Assembly: GCA_016748015.1 (NCBI GenBank)
Contig: JAAOMT010000128.1
Span: forward strand, 627,538 to 691,537
From: Geosiphon pyriformis
Taxonomy: Eukaryota; Glomeromycota; Glomeromycetes; Archaeosporales; Geosiphonaceae
Length of the DNA stretch: 64,000 nucleotides
Direction of reading: 5' to 3'
Shown here: in pieces, positions 23,997 to 36,281 of the stretch
Layout of the letters: every line of letters begins with the position of its first letter
Position numbering within the stretch: the stretch's first letter is position 1
Notes under the pieces: generated by a model
What the model saw: the letters and a program-made list of their open reading frames with translations, nothing else
Database searches by the model: none
What the model was told of the DNA's origin: nothing
Position numbers and translations under genes: made by a program

Positions 23997-24666
23997 TATT
24001 ACAGTTGAAACTTATACTTCTTATTAATTATTATATGTATTAGCCACTGATGTCATATAAATTAGCCACTTTATTTTTAGAAAGTAATTATTAACCTGAT
24101 CATTGACCTAATTAATGACCTGATTATTGATTTGATCATTGATCTAGTCATTGACTTAATCATTGACCACTTTTGATAGCTATATAAGCAATGAATTTCT
24201 TAGCTGTAAAAAAGTATGTCAAAAATCAAAGAAAGAAAATAAATAAAATAACAACTTTCATCTCAATCATTCTTTTATTGCTAATTTCTCTTTTTCTACC
24301 TTCAAGTATTTGATAAAAGATTACTTGTTGATTATTCCTTACCTTTTTCCTGAAATGTAATTGCAGCATTTAAAAATTATTGAATAAAACATGACTGAAG
24401 AATACATCTGATACCTGATATCGAATTCTAAAAGCACTGACATAAGACATATAATTATACCAGTGTGTAATCATTTCTATTTTTAAATTCCCTGGTTATC
24501 TTTAGAAAAGTACAGCAATTGAGATATTTTATAAGACTGATCTCACACATTAAATCCATACTCATTTAATTCACTCTTTGAAATTGAATTTCCTTTGATT
24601 TCTTTCATCACCCTACAATCTTGTTTTCCCTTGCTATCTATTAGCTTGTTACTTCAACCCATAACA
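23997..24666 (+). repeat. 3' LTR of copy D
   Basis: Same family as 17,035-17,692, but it begins TATTACAG in place of TGTTACAG and carries about seven 12-bp units instead of four. It ends in CCCATAACA. Confidence 0.85.
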
Positions 24667-24859
24667 TTATTACTAGTTATTCTATGTTATAATATGTTAT
24701 CTGGTGTTATTACATATTATTCTGTGTTATTCCACATTATAATATATTATCTTGTATTATTCTAAGTTATAATGTGTTATCTAACGTTATTCTGTATTAT
24801 GTTACATTTTGGTTATGTTTTTTTATAACTTTGGATCAGTTTTTCTACTTGAGTAACAT
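24667..24859 (+). repeat. Left copy of a short direct repeat (family E)
   Basis: It is rich in 'GTTATTCTATGTTATAATATG'-like TTAT words and closes with 'ttgagtaaca'. It matches 26,871-27,065 over about 190 bp in the same orientation. It abuts the end of the copy D LTR. Confidence 0.65.
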
Positions 24860-25082
24860 TATTTTTCTCTTTTAGAATTAAGCTCCTGCAAAATCATAAA
24901 TTTTTTTTTGTATTAATGTTGTTGCTGTAATTTCTATTGCTATTTTTTAAATCTAATTTTATATATAACTGGAGTTTTTTTTACCTATAGTGGTCTGTTT
25001 AGAATATTCAAGTTCAAATCTTGCATTTGTATACCTTCATTATTATTGCTGAATTAAGTTAATTTCTGTTCCATTGTAAAAT

Positions 25083-25935
25083 CTAGAAACATGATATATT
25101 GTTTAGTGTTTGAAGTGGAGTTTGAATTGTTGTTGGTAGAGTTTGAATTGTTGTTGTTATTAGTAGAGTTTGAATTGTTGTTATTATCAGCAAAGTTTGA
25201 ATTAAGATTAGGTTTTGATTCCAATTCTTATTTGTTTTCACTAATTGGCTTTTTTTTAAATATATGACACATGAAAGTAGATTGTGACTATTTCCCAATA
25301 TTCTGACTCAGAACTATCAGGTAAGTTTTGCTGATTTATTGGTATTGTGAAAATTAGGTTTTATTAGTAAGTTTTCTTATATGATAGTGGGGTTTGGAAT
25401 TTATTAGACTTCGAATGTTTAGGTTTTTGAATAATTCCCAGAGTTTGAATTGTTAAAGGTTTAACAAGTTTTATTAACAGTAAGTTTTTTTGTACAATAG
25501 TAAGGTTAGAATTATTGGGTTTTAAATGTTTGAGTTTTTGAATAATCAGATTTTGAATAATCAGAGTTTTAACAAGTTTTAACAAATTTATTAAAAATAA
25601 GTTTCAAATGTTTGGAGTTTTAATGATTGGGTTTTGAATAATTAGAGTTTTTAATTTAATAAATTTTAATAAATTTATTAACAGTAATTTTCAAATGTTT
25701 GGGTTTTTAATGATTGGGTCTTGAATAATTGGAGTTTTAATTTAACAAGTTTTTAACAAATTTATTAAAGATAAGTTTCAAATATTTGGAGTTTTAATGA
25801 TTAAGTCTTAAAAAATCAGAGTTTTAATTTAATGAGTTTTTTGATGAATTTATCAAAGGTAAGTTTCGAATGTTTGGAGTTTTAATGATTGGGTCTTAAA
25901 TAATTGGCATTTTAATTTAACGAGTTTTTCAAAGA
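25083..25935. repeat. Two blocks of imperfect tandem repeats
   Basis: At 25,110-25,205 a unit containing GAGTTTGAATTGTTGTT is repeated three to four times. At about 25,350-25,935 a unit of roughly 85-90 bp, containing 'gtttcaaatgtttggagttt' and 'aatgattgggtctt', recurs about six times. Open frames on the minus strand here are artefacts of this repetition. The second block seems to lie in the LTR that ends at about 26,101. Confidence 0.6.
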
Positions 25936-26094
25936 AAATGCTAAAATAAGAATTTTGCAAATCTTAAGTGATTTTTCCCTTGTTTTCTCTTGGTCTTTTA
26001 CTTTTGTGAATTTTTGGGGTGCTCTGTCTCTGTGAATTTTATAACCTCACAGAAAGGACCAAATATTATGAATAAACTTGGTGGAGTAAGAAAA

Positions 26095-26870
26095 TGGTAA
26101 TATTTGGTGCTCAATATTTGGGTTTTTAGGAAGCTTTTGATGGTTTTTTTTCAGTAAACTGGTTTGTTGTATCAGTATTATTAGTCTCTGAAAATCTGTT
26201 TAATTGTTATGAATTTACCCATAGAGTTCTTTGGTTATAAGGCACAGAGGTTTGGTTTTCATTAATTACAACATCTTTAAAAATATGAACTATCTTTTTT
26301 GAACTAATGAGCACAGTTGTTAGGGTCTGGCATTGTTTTTTTGTTCTTTTAGTAAGCTATCAAGATAATATTAATATTCAAAACTTAAGAAGAGCTTCTT
26401 TTTTTTACCAGGCTATTACAAAGTCTATTTCTAGACAGTCAATTTTACTATGTTGTTACTCCACAAGAGAAAATAAAGAAAATAAAAGAAAATAAAAGAA
26501 AATAAAAGAAAATAAAAAAATAAAGAAAATAAAATAAAAAATAAGTGTCCTGTCAATAGCTGTAATCAAGAGCTATTGTGCCAGCAGATTAAATAGTGGA
26601 TAATAACATGGATTTGAAAAATTGAAGAGATATTTTATTGATATAATTCTATTTTAATTGATAACAACTATCCTTGAAAGGAAAAATATTTAATAATTAT
26701 GATCTATAAGTCTAATTAACTCTGAAAGTCTAATTTTCTCTCTGGATATCTTTCTAACTTCTACAACTACTCATTTTTATACATTCTTTTTGTTCTACAA
26801 AATTGCTTTCTGACTGTTCCATTATTGCTAAATATTGCTTTGCTATTTCTGTAATTGCTTTGTTTTTTTA
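26095..26870 (+). repeat. Family C LTR end and leader region, plus orientation
   Basis: GGTAATA (compare GGTAACA in family A) is followed by TTTGGTGCTC, the LTR-end/primer-site arrangement. Downstream is the leader shared with 3,181-3,733, including the hairpin at 26,554-26,578 and a run of AAAGAAAATA units at 26,468-26,540. There is no convincing coding region. Confidence 0.5.
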
Positions 26871-27065
26871 TGTTATTACTAGTTATTCTATGTTATAATA
26901 TGTTATCTGGTGTTATTATATGTTATTCTGTATTATTCCATATTATAATGTATTATTCTAAATTATAACATATTATCCAACATTATTGTGCATTATTCTG
27001 TATTATGTCATGTTTTGGTCACATTTCTTCATAACTTTGGATCAGTTTTTCTATTTGGATAACAG
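26871..27065 (+). repeat. Right copy of the family E direct repeat
   Basis: It begins TGTTATTACTAGTTATTC and ends TTGGATAACA, giving a TGTTAT...ATAACA terminal inverted match as in a short LTR. With the copy at 24,667-24,859 it could bound a 2.4-kb element, or the two may be independent solo LTRs. Confidence 0.6.
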
Positions 27066-27760
27066 TGTCTATAGAGCAGATAAAAAAATTCATAACTTGT
27101 TATGTTATAATTTACAGTTCTATAAGCAAACAAAGCTGAAGGCAGTACTTTGTTTCATAAGTTTGTTTCTTCACTGGTTTTGGTTAGGATTTTACATAAT
27201 GTTCTATTAAAATGTTTTACTAGGCCATTTGTTTGGGAGTGGTAAAAGAAAGAAAGTTCATAATGTATTCCCATTTTTCTGCAAAGTTCTTCAATCAGTG
27301 TACTAAAAAAAGCTCTTCCTTTATCAGATAAAAGTTCTTTAGAACAATCATAATAGCAGATAATATCTTTATAAATGAAATTGGCTATTGAAACTGCTGT
27401 TTAATCTGAAATGGCTCTTGCTTCTATCCATTTTGTAAGATAGTCAATAGCTGTGATAATATATCTGTTGCTATTAGAAGTTATTGTTAATAATCTAACA
27501 ACATCTATACCAATTCTGTCAAATGATTAACCAATAGAGATTGAATGGATATCTTCTTTGTAATTGGGTTTGCCTTTTTTTTGGCAAATATTACAGGTTT
27601 TAATGTATTTAATAATGTTTTTTCCCAAGATAGGCCAATAATAGTAAGCTAAAGTTTTCTGAATTGTTTTTGTTTTTTTAAAGTGTCCAGTTAATGGGTC
27701 AGTGTGCATGTTGTATATTACAATTTCTTTTTCTTCAAATCTGATAACTCTTTAGGGATG
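27066..27760 (-). pseudogene. Integrase N-terminal and core fragment of copy B2
   Basis: The zinc-binding domain is open at 27,527-27,709 with 'HFKKTKTIQKTLAYYYWPI' and the C-N-I-C pair. The core continues to 27,066 with several stops. Confidence 0.75.
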
Positions 27761-28089
27761 GTCAGAATTTTTTCTATTTCTTTTATATAGCTGGTTCTGG
27801 TGAATCAAATAGAAATTTGATTGTTTGCACAAATGTTTTCTTTGCTATCAAGTGTATTTTGGTGGGTATTGTCCTTTACCCAAAAATTCCATTAAGACAA
27901 AGTAGTTGTCTAAGTTTATTATCATGTTTGTTTTGTGAAGCAGTTACTAATAATTAAGTTGGTTTGGTTTAAGAAGCTTGTATTATTATTGGATAGTAAG
28001 TCTAAAGAAAACATCAGTATTTTAATAATTTGCTCCTTTGTGGTGTTAAATATCATAGTCAAATTCATTCAAGTAGAGTATTTAGCAAG

Positions 28090-29200
28090 TTATTCATTTG
28101 TGTTCTAGCTTCTTTTTATTGTACAGCCAAACCAAGGCTTAATAATCTGTTACTACTAAAAATTTCACACCAAAAAAATATTGCTCTTAGTAATTAGTAG
28201 CCCAAACTACTGCTAAGCATTCTTGTTTAGTAACTGAATAGTTTTTTTCTGCTGGTGTGAGAGATCTACTGGCATATACTATGGCATGTTCTCTGCTATT
28301 TTTGTTTTTTTGTGAAAGAAAAACACCAAGTCTATAGCTGGATGTATCAGTGTGAAAAATGAAAGGTTGGTCTAGATTAGGTTGCTTAAGAATTAATTCA
28401 GTAACAAGTTTTTCCTTCAGAATTTCAAAAGCTTTTTGTTGATGAGTGTCTCAGTAATAATTAATATTTTTTTTGAGTAGCTGATTAAGAGAAAAAGTGA
28501 TTTTGAAGAAATTCTTGATAAATTTGTAATAGTAAAAAGCCAAACCAAGAAAAGAGTGTAATTTAGGAACATTCATTGGTTGTCTAATGTTTTGAACTTT
28601 TTCAACTTTAGCTGAGTCAGAGAAGATTCCATCTTTTGTAATAAGATAACCAAAAAACTGGGTAGATTGGCATCCAAAAAAAGATTTAATTGAATTGATC
28701 TTAAGGCCAACATTTCTGAGCAGGTCAAAACCCTTCTGCAAATATTCAAGGTGTTCATCTCAGGTTTTTGAATAGACTATTATGTTATTTAAGTAGACCA
28801 GAACAAAGTTTTTTTTTACTGATTTAAATACTTTGTTTATTAGACATTGAAAGATAAAAGGGGCATTAGTAAGACCAAAAGGCATAACTGTAAATTTATA
28901 GGTGCCATATTTGGTAATGAAAGCAGTTTTTTTTCTGCTTTCTGGATCCATTTCTACTTGCCAGAATCCAGCAGTTAAGTTAATGGTTGAGAAAAAAGCA
29001 GCACTATTGAATTTATCTAGCATTGCATCAATTTTGGAAAGTGAGTATATGTTTCTTATAGTGATGGTATTTAATTGGTAGTAGTTAACACAAAAGCATA
29101 AGATTCCACCTTTTTTGAATACCACTACAACTGGAAAAGCTCATTTACTCTTGGTTTTTTGTATGAATCCAAGATCTTTCATTTAGTTTATCTCTTTCTT
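28090..29200 (-). pseudogene. Reverse transcriptase and RNase H of copy B2
   Basis: RT is open at 28,760-29,125 with 'FFSTINLTAGFWQ' and 'MPFGLTNAPFIFQ', but the catalytic box at 28,784-28,795 reads Y-L-N-N, so both catalytic aspartates of this box are lost. The 3' part of RT (28,451-28,741) is in another frame, and RNase H (28,090-28,450) has stops. Confidence 0.85.
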
Positions 29201-29702
29201 GATGAACTCATTATTGTATCAATTGGATTGATAAGACTTCAAATAGATGGGACAAGTTTTTTTTGTGGTGATAGTATGTTGTATCACATGGGTTCATTCA
29301 GAAATATCACCTTCTTTTGAGATAACAGGGCTCTTTTTAGCCACAGATTTTCAATGTCCACTTTTCTTTTTTTAGAGAAAGGTTTTCTTTGTTTTATAAT
29401 TAGTGATTAAATTTCAGGTGGTTTATTCTCAAAGGACTTCTGTACTTTTTTTAGTTTTTTTTTGGGTATCAAACTAATTGGCTCCCAATCTTTATAATAG
29501 ATTAAGCAAGACTTGTATTTATTACTAGGAAAACACAAAGGTTTATCACACCAGCATCTAACATAAAAATCATATTATCAATAACTGTATTTTGCTTTCT
29601 TGCCAGATTTTTTATCAAAGGTTTTTCTGAAAATACCATAGTAGAGCCAGCAGATCAGCTTGCCATTTACCATGATTTTTTTTTTGTCAACTTTAACATT
29701 GT

Positions 29703-30640
29703 TCAGTAGCTTGCCATTGTTAGTAAAGATAGTATAGGTGAGTTCAGCAGTTTTTTTTTGTTCTTCTTGATCATTTTTTTTATCGCTCTATTATCATCTA
29801 ATTCATTTAATTGTTCTTTTTTTTGGTTTTGCTTGGGTACTGAAGAAGTTGTCCAATAACAGTACTTAACTACAATAGGCTTTTCACCACATCTGATGGT
29901 TAGCTCACAAAGTTTATAGTCAAGTAGTGCTTTGGCTTTTTTGAGCCACTCATTGCCAACAATTATGGTGTACTTTTTTGTTTCAGATACTTTTATGTCA
30001 GTTTCAATGCTAATACTATTGATGCAAACAGGAATAGCTTTGGTTATGCCCAGGCTTTTCTTCTTATTATTATGTATGTTGGTCATTGGTCTAGTTGAAG
30101 GTTCATCAATTTTTTTGCCAATTGCTTCAAAAAAATGTTTGGCTATGACACTAACAGATAATTCACTGTCTAGAATCAGAACAATAAAGTAACCAGCCAC
30201 TTGGGCTTTACAAATTAAAGGGGTAACATTGCTGTTGTTAGCAAGTCCAGCTTGGCAGGAGCATTTGTTGGTCTTTGGTGTTTTCTTCTTTGGTATTAAT
30301 GATTTGTGAAGATTTTTTCTGAACTGTGGATGAGTCATTAGTTGGCCAAATGTAATATGTGCTGGAGTTTTCATGAGATTATTAACAACAGAATAGGGAC
30401 CAGATTTTTGTACTATTTCTGAGAATTTCAACTTTGGAAAATTTTTAAAAACTTTAGCTTTTGATGGCTCATTGTTATTAGCCATTGAATTAAATGCTTT
30501 GTTTAAATTCAAAATAAAATTAATCTTGGCTTTTTTCTTCTTTTTTGTTGATTCAGAGATGTTGATTGCTAGTTCATCTATGTTATGATCATTATCAATT
30601 AGATTAAAGACGTAAAAAGAGTTTTTTTCTGGTTGGTTTG
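29703..30640 (-). pseudogene. Protease region of copy B2
   Basis: A long open stretch (29,703-30,512, 269 codons) covers the basic linker, the protease and the following linker. The active site reads D-S-E at 30,162-30,170 in place of D-S-G. The Gly-to-Glu change fits a single G-to-A transition. Confidence 0.8.
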
Positions 30641-30649
30641 CACTTTCAT

Positions 30650-32200
30650 TCTTTGGAGGTGCACCTATAATTTAAAGACTAATAAACAGTAGCTTCAACT
30701 AGAGGATTTTTTCCAAAGAAATTGATGTTGGCATGATTGGGTCTTTGATTGGGAACATTGTTGTTGATGGTTCTGTTGTTTTGATTATTATTGTTTCTAA
30801 GAGCTGAAAGTGGTAAAGAAGAATTGTTGCAATCTTTGGAGAAATATTCAGTTAATCTACAGCAATAACATATAAATAGGTCACAATTTTGTTGTCTTTA
30901 ATAAGAGGGTTGCTGAGGCTGATTAAAATAGAGTTCAAATTTTGGTCTTTAAGTTTGTTAATTTTCTCTGACTGCTTGAGCTAAGAGTTTTAAGAACTGA
31001 GCAAAATTGGCTATGAGTCTATCTATTAATTGTTCATTGGAATTTGGAGTTTGAATAGTAAAAAAAGTGGCAGTCATTTAAAGAGTAGGAGCCATAACAG
31101 AAGCAGAAGCAAAAACTAGGAGTGTGGATCCCAAGTGCATTTTTTGATTGTCTTCAATTTGTTGGGCTAATTCAACAATTATATCTATTGTAAGATTGTT
31201 TTTTAGAACCAGAAGAGGCCAAAGAGCATATGAGAAATCAGTTCTTAATCTATTTGTGAAGAAGTAAGTTTTCTGTTCTTCTGTTCAGTTTCTTTCAGAG
31301 TCTACCCACTTAATTAACTTTCTGATTGCTTTGGTATATTCAGTTACAGCTTCACTAGGATCTTGGGTTTTTTTTTTTAATTCCATGTGCCATTTGGATA
31401 TCAAGATAAGAGTTTTAAATTTTATTTCAAACTGAATAGTAAAAAAAGTATTGTTTTCTCCAGCATTTGCTGGTCTCCATCTAATGATTTTTTGCTGAGC
31501 ATTGGCATTAGTTTCTTGTAAAAACTAAGTAACAAAAGAGCCTTAAAGATAGCCACCAACAATTTGGAACTTGTATTTATTATCATATTGGTTGGCTGTG
31601 GTAGCTCTTTTAAAGTCATTCAATCATTCAATTAGATTTTGTGCATTGTCTTTAAATAATAATAATAGAGTATTATTTCTTTGCCCTAAAGCAGTTTGTA
31701 TGTCTTGAAAGGTGATTAGAATGTTTTGTTGCATAGGGTCTTGAATCATTGGTTCAGGAGTAACTGTTTGTGTAGAATGTTCTAATTCACTTAAGAAAAG
31801 ATTAAAAACAGGTGCAGTTTGGTAGCTTTCTTCTTTTGTTTTAAGAAAAGTCTCAACTGATTAATGGACAGTAATCCAGATATGGATTTAATGATTCAAA
31901 TATTCGAAATTAGGGGGCTGTTGTTCAAAAGTTGTTGAGTATAAAAGTTAATTAATGCTGTTGTTTCTTTCTTTAAAGTTGTCTTCAAAATAAGCTTGAT
32001 CAAAGTAGTAAGTTGTATAGGCTGTGTAGGTTTCAGCTGAATGCTTGTTTAGGTACCAGTTCCAAAAATCTTGGAATTGTCTACTGAATTGTTCTTCAAT
32101 GGGAAAGCAAATCAAGCAAAAGGGCAAAAAATTGAGTTCAATAAAGTCTAGATCATTTTTGTTGTGTGTTTCAAAGTATTTTTCTAATTGTTGTGGCAAA
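30650..32200 (-). pseudogene. Gag of copy B2
   Basis: It opens at 31,948-32,199 ('MPQQLEKYFETHNKNDLDF' onward) and continues in pieces with stops, including a TGA where a Trp codon stands in copy B1 (about 31,290). A degraded zinc knuckle lies near 30,830-30,870. Confidence 0.75.
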
Positions 32201-32269
32201 TATAAATAATTACTTATACAATAAAAAACAAAATGAATTTTGACAACCTCACAGGAAGCATTACTTTTA

Positions 32270-33027
32270 TGTTATGGGTTGGAGTAACAAGCTAATAAAT
32301 AGCAAAGAAAAACAGAATTATAGGATGATGAAAGGAATTAAAGAGAATTCAACTTTAAAGAGTGAATTGAATGAGTATGGATTCAATGTGCAAGATCAAT
32401 CTCATAAAATATCTCAGTCACTATACTTTTCAAAAAATAACCAAGAAATCTGAAGATAAAGAGATAGTCTATACTGTTAACAAATGATCACACCTGGTAT
32501 AATTCTATGCCTCATGTCAGCACTCTTAGAATTTAATATTAGATATTAGATGTACTCTTTAATCATGTTTTATTCAATAATCTTCAAATGCTGCAATTAT
32601 ATGTTTTAGAAAAAAGTAAGAAATAACCAACAAGTAATCTTTTATTTCAAGATGTTCAGATACTTGAAAGTAGAAAAAAAGAAATTTAGCAATAAGAGAA
32701 AAATTAAGATAAAAGTTGTTATTTTTATTTATTTGATTTTCTTGATTTTTGATATGTCTTGTATTTCTGACATGTTTTTCTACAGTTAAGAGATTTATTG
32801 CTTATATAGCTATCAAAAGTGGTTAATAATCAAGTTAATGACTAGATCAATAATCAGATCAATAATCAAGTCAATAATTAGGTCAATGATCAGATCAATG
32901 ATCAAGTCAATAGTCAAGTTATTAATTAGGTCAATGATTACTATCTAAAAATAGAATGGCTAATTATATAACATTAGTGGCTAATACATGTGATAATTAA
33001 TAAGAAATATAGATTTTAATCATAACA
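32270..33027 (-). repeat. 5' LTR of copy B2
   Basis: Family B LTR, 758 bp, the longest in the window because it has about ten 12-bp units at 32,824-32,942. Terminal bases are TGTTATGG and CATAACA. Confidence 0.85.
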
Positions 33028-33580
33028 TTATTATCACAAATTTATTAAAAATTTCTCCAAAATTGCCTTTTCTTTCAATCAACTACTCAGAAAAAATGTT
33101 AATTATTACTAGAACACTCATCAACAAAAAGCTTTAGAAACTCTGAAAGAAAAATTTGTTACTGAACCAATTTTTAAACAACCTGATCTGGACCAATTTT
33201 TTATTCTGTACACTAATACATCTGGCTATGAACTTGGTACTGTTTTTTACAGAAAAATAAAGATAACAGAGAACATATTATAGCATATGCCAATAGAACT
33301 CTCACACCAGCAGAAAAAAACTATTCAATTACTGAACAAAAATACTTAACAGTAGTTTGGGCTACTAGTTATTAAGACCAATATCTCTTTAATGTAAAAT
33401 TCTTAATAGTAACAGATTATTAAGCCTTGGTTTAGCTGTACAATAAAAAGAAGCTAAAACACAAACAAATAACTTGCTAGATACTTCACCTGAATGAATT
33501 CGACTATAATATTCAACACTACAAAGGAGCAAATCATCAAAATGCTAATGCTCTCTCTAGATTTACTATTTAGTGATAGT
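33028..33580 (+). pseudogene. RT end and RNase H of copy F
   Basis: Decayed frames match copy D 21,418-21,960, including the 'NYSxTEQ' RNase H segment near 33,320. Several stops are present. Confidence 0.7.
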
Positions 33581-33829
33581 ACAACTTCTCAAACAAACCA
33601 ACTTAATTATTAGTAATACTCTCATAAACAAACATAATAATAGACTTGGACAACTACTCTGCCTTAATGAAATTTTTGAATAAAGAACAATATTCATCAG
33701 AATACACTTAACAGTAAAGAGAACATTTGCACAAATAATCAAATTTCTATTTAATTTGCCAAAACCAACTATATAAAAGAAATAAAAAAAATCTTGACCA
33801 CTCTTAAAGAGTTATTAGATTTGAAAAAA

Positions 33830-34945
33830 GAGAAATTGTAATATACAACATGTACACTGACTTATTAGCTGAACACTTTGAAAAAACAAAAACAATTCAG
33901 AAAACTTTAGCTTACTATTATTGGTTTACCTTAGGAAAAGACATTACTGAATACATCAAAACCTGTAATACCTGTCAAAAAAGAGGAAAACCCAATTGCA
34001 AGAAAAATATTCATCCAATTTTTGTTGGTCAACTATTTAACAGAATTGGTATAGATGTTATTGGATCCTTAACAATAACTCCTGATAACAATAGATACAT
34101 TATTACAGCTACCAACTATCTTACAAAGTGGATAGAAACAAGAGTTACTTAAGATCAAACAGCAGTCTTAATAGCCAATTTCATTTATGAAAATATTATC
34201 TGCTATTATGACTGTCCCAAAAAACTTCTATCTAATAGAGGAAGAGCTTTTCTTAGTACACTGGTTGAAGAACTTTGTAAAAAAATAAGAATACATTATA
34301 AACTTTTCTTCTCTTATTACTCTCAAACAAATAGTCTAGTAAAACATTTTAATAGAACATTATGTAAAACCTTAGCCAAAACCAGTAAAAAAACAAACTT
34401 ATGGAACAAAGTACTGTTTTCAACTTTGTTTGCTTATAAAACTGTAAATTATGACATAACAAGTTATGAATATTTTTATCTGCTCTATAGACACATGACA
34501 ATATTATCAATAAAAATTAACATTGAAACAATACTTTTTGAAGAAATCACAATAGAGAATTATAAAAACATTTTGCAAAGAAAACTTGGTACCATTCTTG
34601 ACTCCTTAATAGAAACATGAATAATTGTCTTTGAAAAAATAAAACAGTTTTAAAAAAAGCTTAAGAAAAAGAAAACTTATAAAACACTTTTTTTAAGTAT
34701 TAGTGACTTAGTATTAAAATATCATTCAAACAGAAACAATATCTATGGTGATAAATTTTTTAGCCAGTAGAAAGAATCTTTTTTAGTCAACAAAGTTTTA
34801 AACAATGATTCTTATATTTTTCAAGATCCATCCAAAACAATCTTTAATGATCATTTTATTTATGGTACATAATTTAAAAAATATCATAAACGACCTGATT
34901 GGTTGTTTGTTGTGGTAATACTAACCCAAATGATCAGCAAAAATC
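33830..34945 (+). pseudogene. Integrase of copy F
   Basis: Zinc domain and start of the core are open at 33,850-34,152 (100 codons) with paired Cys 'CNTCQKRG' and 'GIDVIGSLTITPD'. Later parts (34,426-34,620) retain 'YKTVNYDITSY'. Stops lie between them and at the integrase end. Confidence 0.8.
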
Positions 34946-35620
34946 AAGTATAAATAAATACACCATTTTTAAAACAGAGATATTTTCAATCAACATAAAC
35001 AATTATTTTCTGGATCAAAACATTCAAAATGTCTTCTATACTCTTCATAAGTATTGGATCAAAAACTATCCAAATATTACTCTGATTATTGAAAAACAGA
35101 CTATTATAACTAATAACAATGAAACACATACTGTTATTAAACCAAAGAGAACAACTACTAGAAGAGAAAAAATTGGTAGCAAAATAAATAAATATTTACT
35201 AAAAAGTATAACAGTAGCAATACTTTCATTTTCCAGCACAATTGGAAAAACAATCCAAGAAATCTTACCTATAGACAAAAACTTGTTATATAGAAGGCAA
35301 TTAGAACTTTATGGTTACCTTAGTAAAATTATAAAGAACATGAAACTAATAAAGAAAACAACTTCAGAGATACAGGCAGAAATTTTGGGCATTATATGAT
35401 TAGATGTTTTAAGAGTTTTAACTATTGCTAAAAAAGCCAAAACTCTTATACAAAGATTTGGTCTTTTGAATACAAAACCTATTTTGCTTTAGGTATTATA
35501 TACTTTATTTACAAAAAATTTTAATAAACTAGTTAGTTTTAAGTTAGACAAAATCTTTCAAATAAATTATCTCATAAATAGCTTGATTTTGTCAGAGCTC
35601 AATTTCTTTAGTGAGAATAA
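34899..35620 (+). pseudogene. Third frame (ORF3) of copy F, longest open version
   Basis: Open for 166 codons (34,899-35,399) without interruption, the best preserved copy of this frame. It starts inside the integrase end in a different frame, carries a basic block near residue 85-95 ('TTTRREKIGSKI'), then amphipathic helices. After a stop at 35,397 recognisable sequence continues to the LTR. No known domain is evident. Confidence 0.6.
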
Positions 35621-36281
35621 TGTTATGGTTAAAACTATACTTTTTATTAATTATTATATGTATTAGCTACTGATGTCATATAATTAGCCATTCTATTTTT
35701 AGATAATAATTATTGATCTGATTAATAATCTAACTGTTAACCTGATTATTAACCTGATTATTGACTACTTTTAATAACTATATAAGCAATAAATCTCTTA
35801 GCTGTAAAATGACATATCAAAAATTAAGGAAATTAAATAAATAAAATAACAACTTTCATCTTAATTTTTCTCTTATTGCTAATTTCTCTTTTCCTACTTT
35901 CAAGTATCTGAATATCTTAAGATAAAAAATTACTTGTTGGTTATTTCTTACTTTTTTCCTAAAATGTGTAATTGTAGTATTTGAAAATTATTGAATAAAA
36001 TATGGCTAAAGAGTACATCTAATATCTGATATTAAATTCTAAAAACACTAACATAAGGCATAGAATTATACCAGTGTGTGATTATTTGTTAACAGTATAA
36101 ACTATCTTTCTACCTTCAGATTCTCTGATTATCTTTTAAAAAGTATAGTGACTGATCTTACATATTGAATCCATACTCATTCAATTTGCTCTTTGAAGTT
36201 GAATTCCCTTTGATTCCTTTCATTACCCTACAATCCTGTTTTTTTTTGCTATCCATTAGTTTGTTACTCCAATCTGTAATA
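35621..36281 (+). repeat. 3' LTR of copy F
   Basis: Begins TGTTATGGTT and ends CTGTAATA, the terminal CA being changed to TA. About five 12-bp units lie at 35,703-35,765. Confidence 0.85.

Larger units (their letters stand above)
17035..24666 (+). mobile_element. Ty3/gypsy-type element copy D, both LTRs present
   Basis: This is the most complete plus-strand copy: 5' LTR 17,035-17,692, putative primer site, gag, protease, RT, RNase H, integrase, third frame, 3' LTR 23,997-24,666. Total length is 7.6 kb. No 5-bp target duplication is visible (TGTAC on the left, TTATT on the right), so one flank may have been rearranged. Stops interrupt all genes. Confidence 0.88.
27066..33027 (-). mobile_element. 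Ty3/gypsy-type element copy B2, truncated inside integrase
   Basis: Minus-strand copy of family B with 5' LTR at 32,270-33,027, gag, protease, RT, RNase H and part of integrase. The 3' end is cut at 27,066 in the integrase core next to the family E repeat. All genes contain stops. Confidence 0.85.
33028..36281 (+). mobile_element. Ty3/gypsy-type element copy F, 5'-truncated
   Basis: The plus strand starts abruptly inside RT (motif equivalent to 'YYCKFIKNFSK') at the edge of the copy B2 LTR. It proceeds through RNase H, integrase and the third frame to the 3' LTR at 35,621-36,281. The missing 5' part is not found left of copy B2, so the junction is not a simple insertion. Confidence 0.85.

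Noticed and set aside
23276-24000. Third frame as a retroviral envelope gene
   Set aside because: There is no signal peptide, no membrane segment, no Cys pattern of a glycoprotein, and the frame starts inside integrase.
25083-25585. Minus-strand frames with repeated Ile-Gln-Thr-Leu
   Set aside because: They are produced by tandem repeats and show no other sign of coding.
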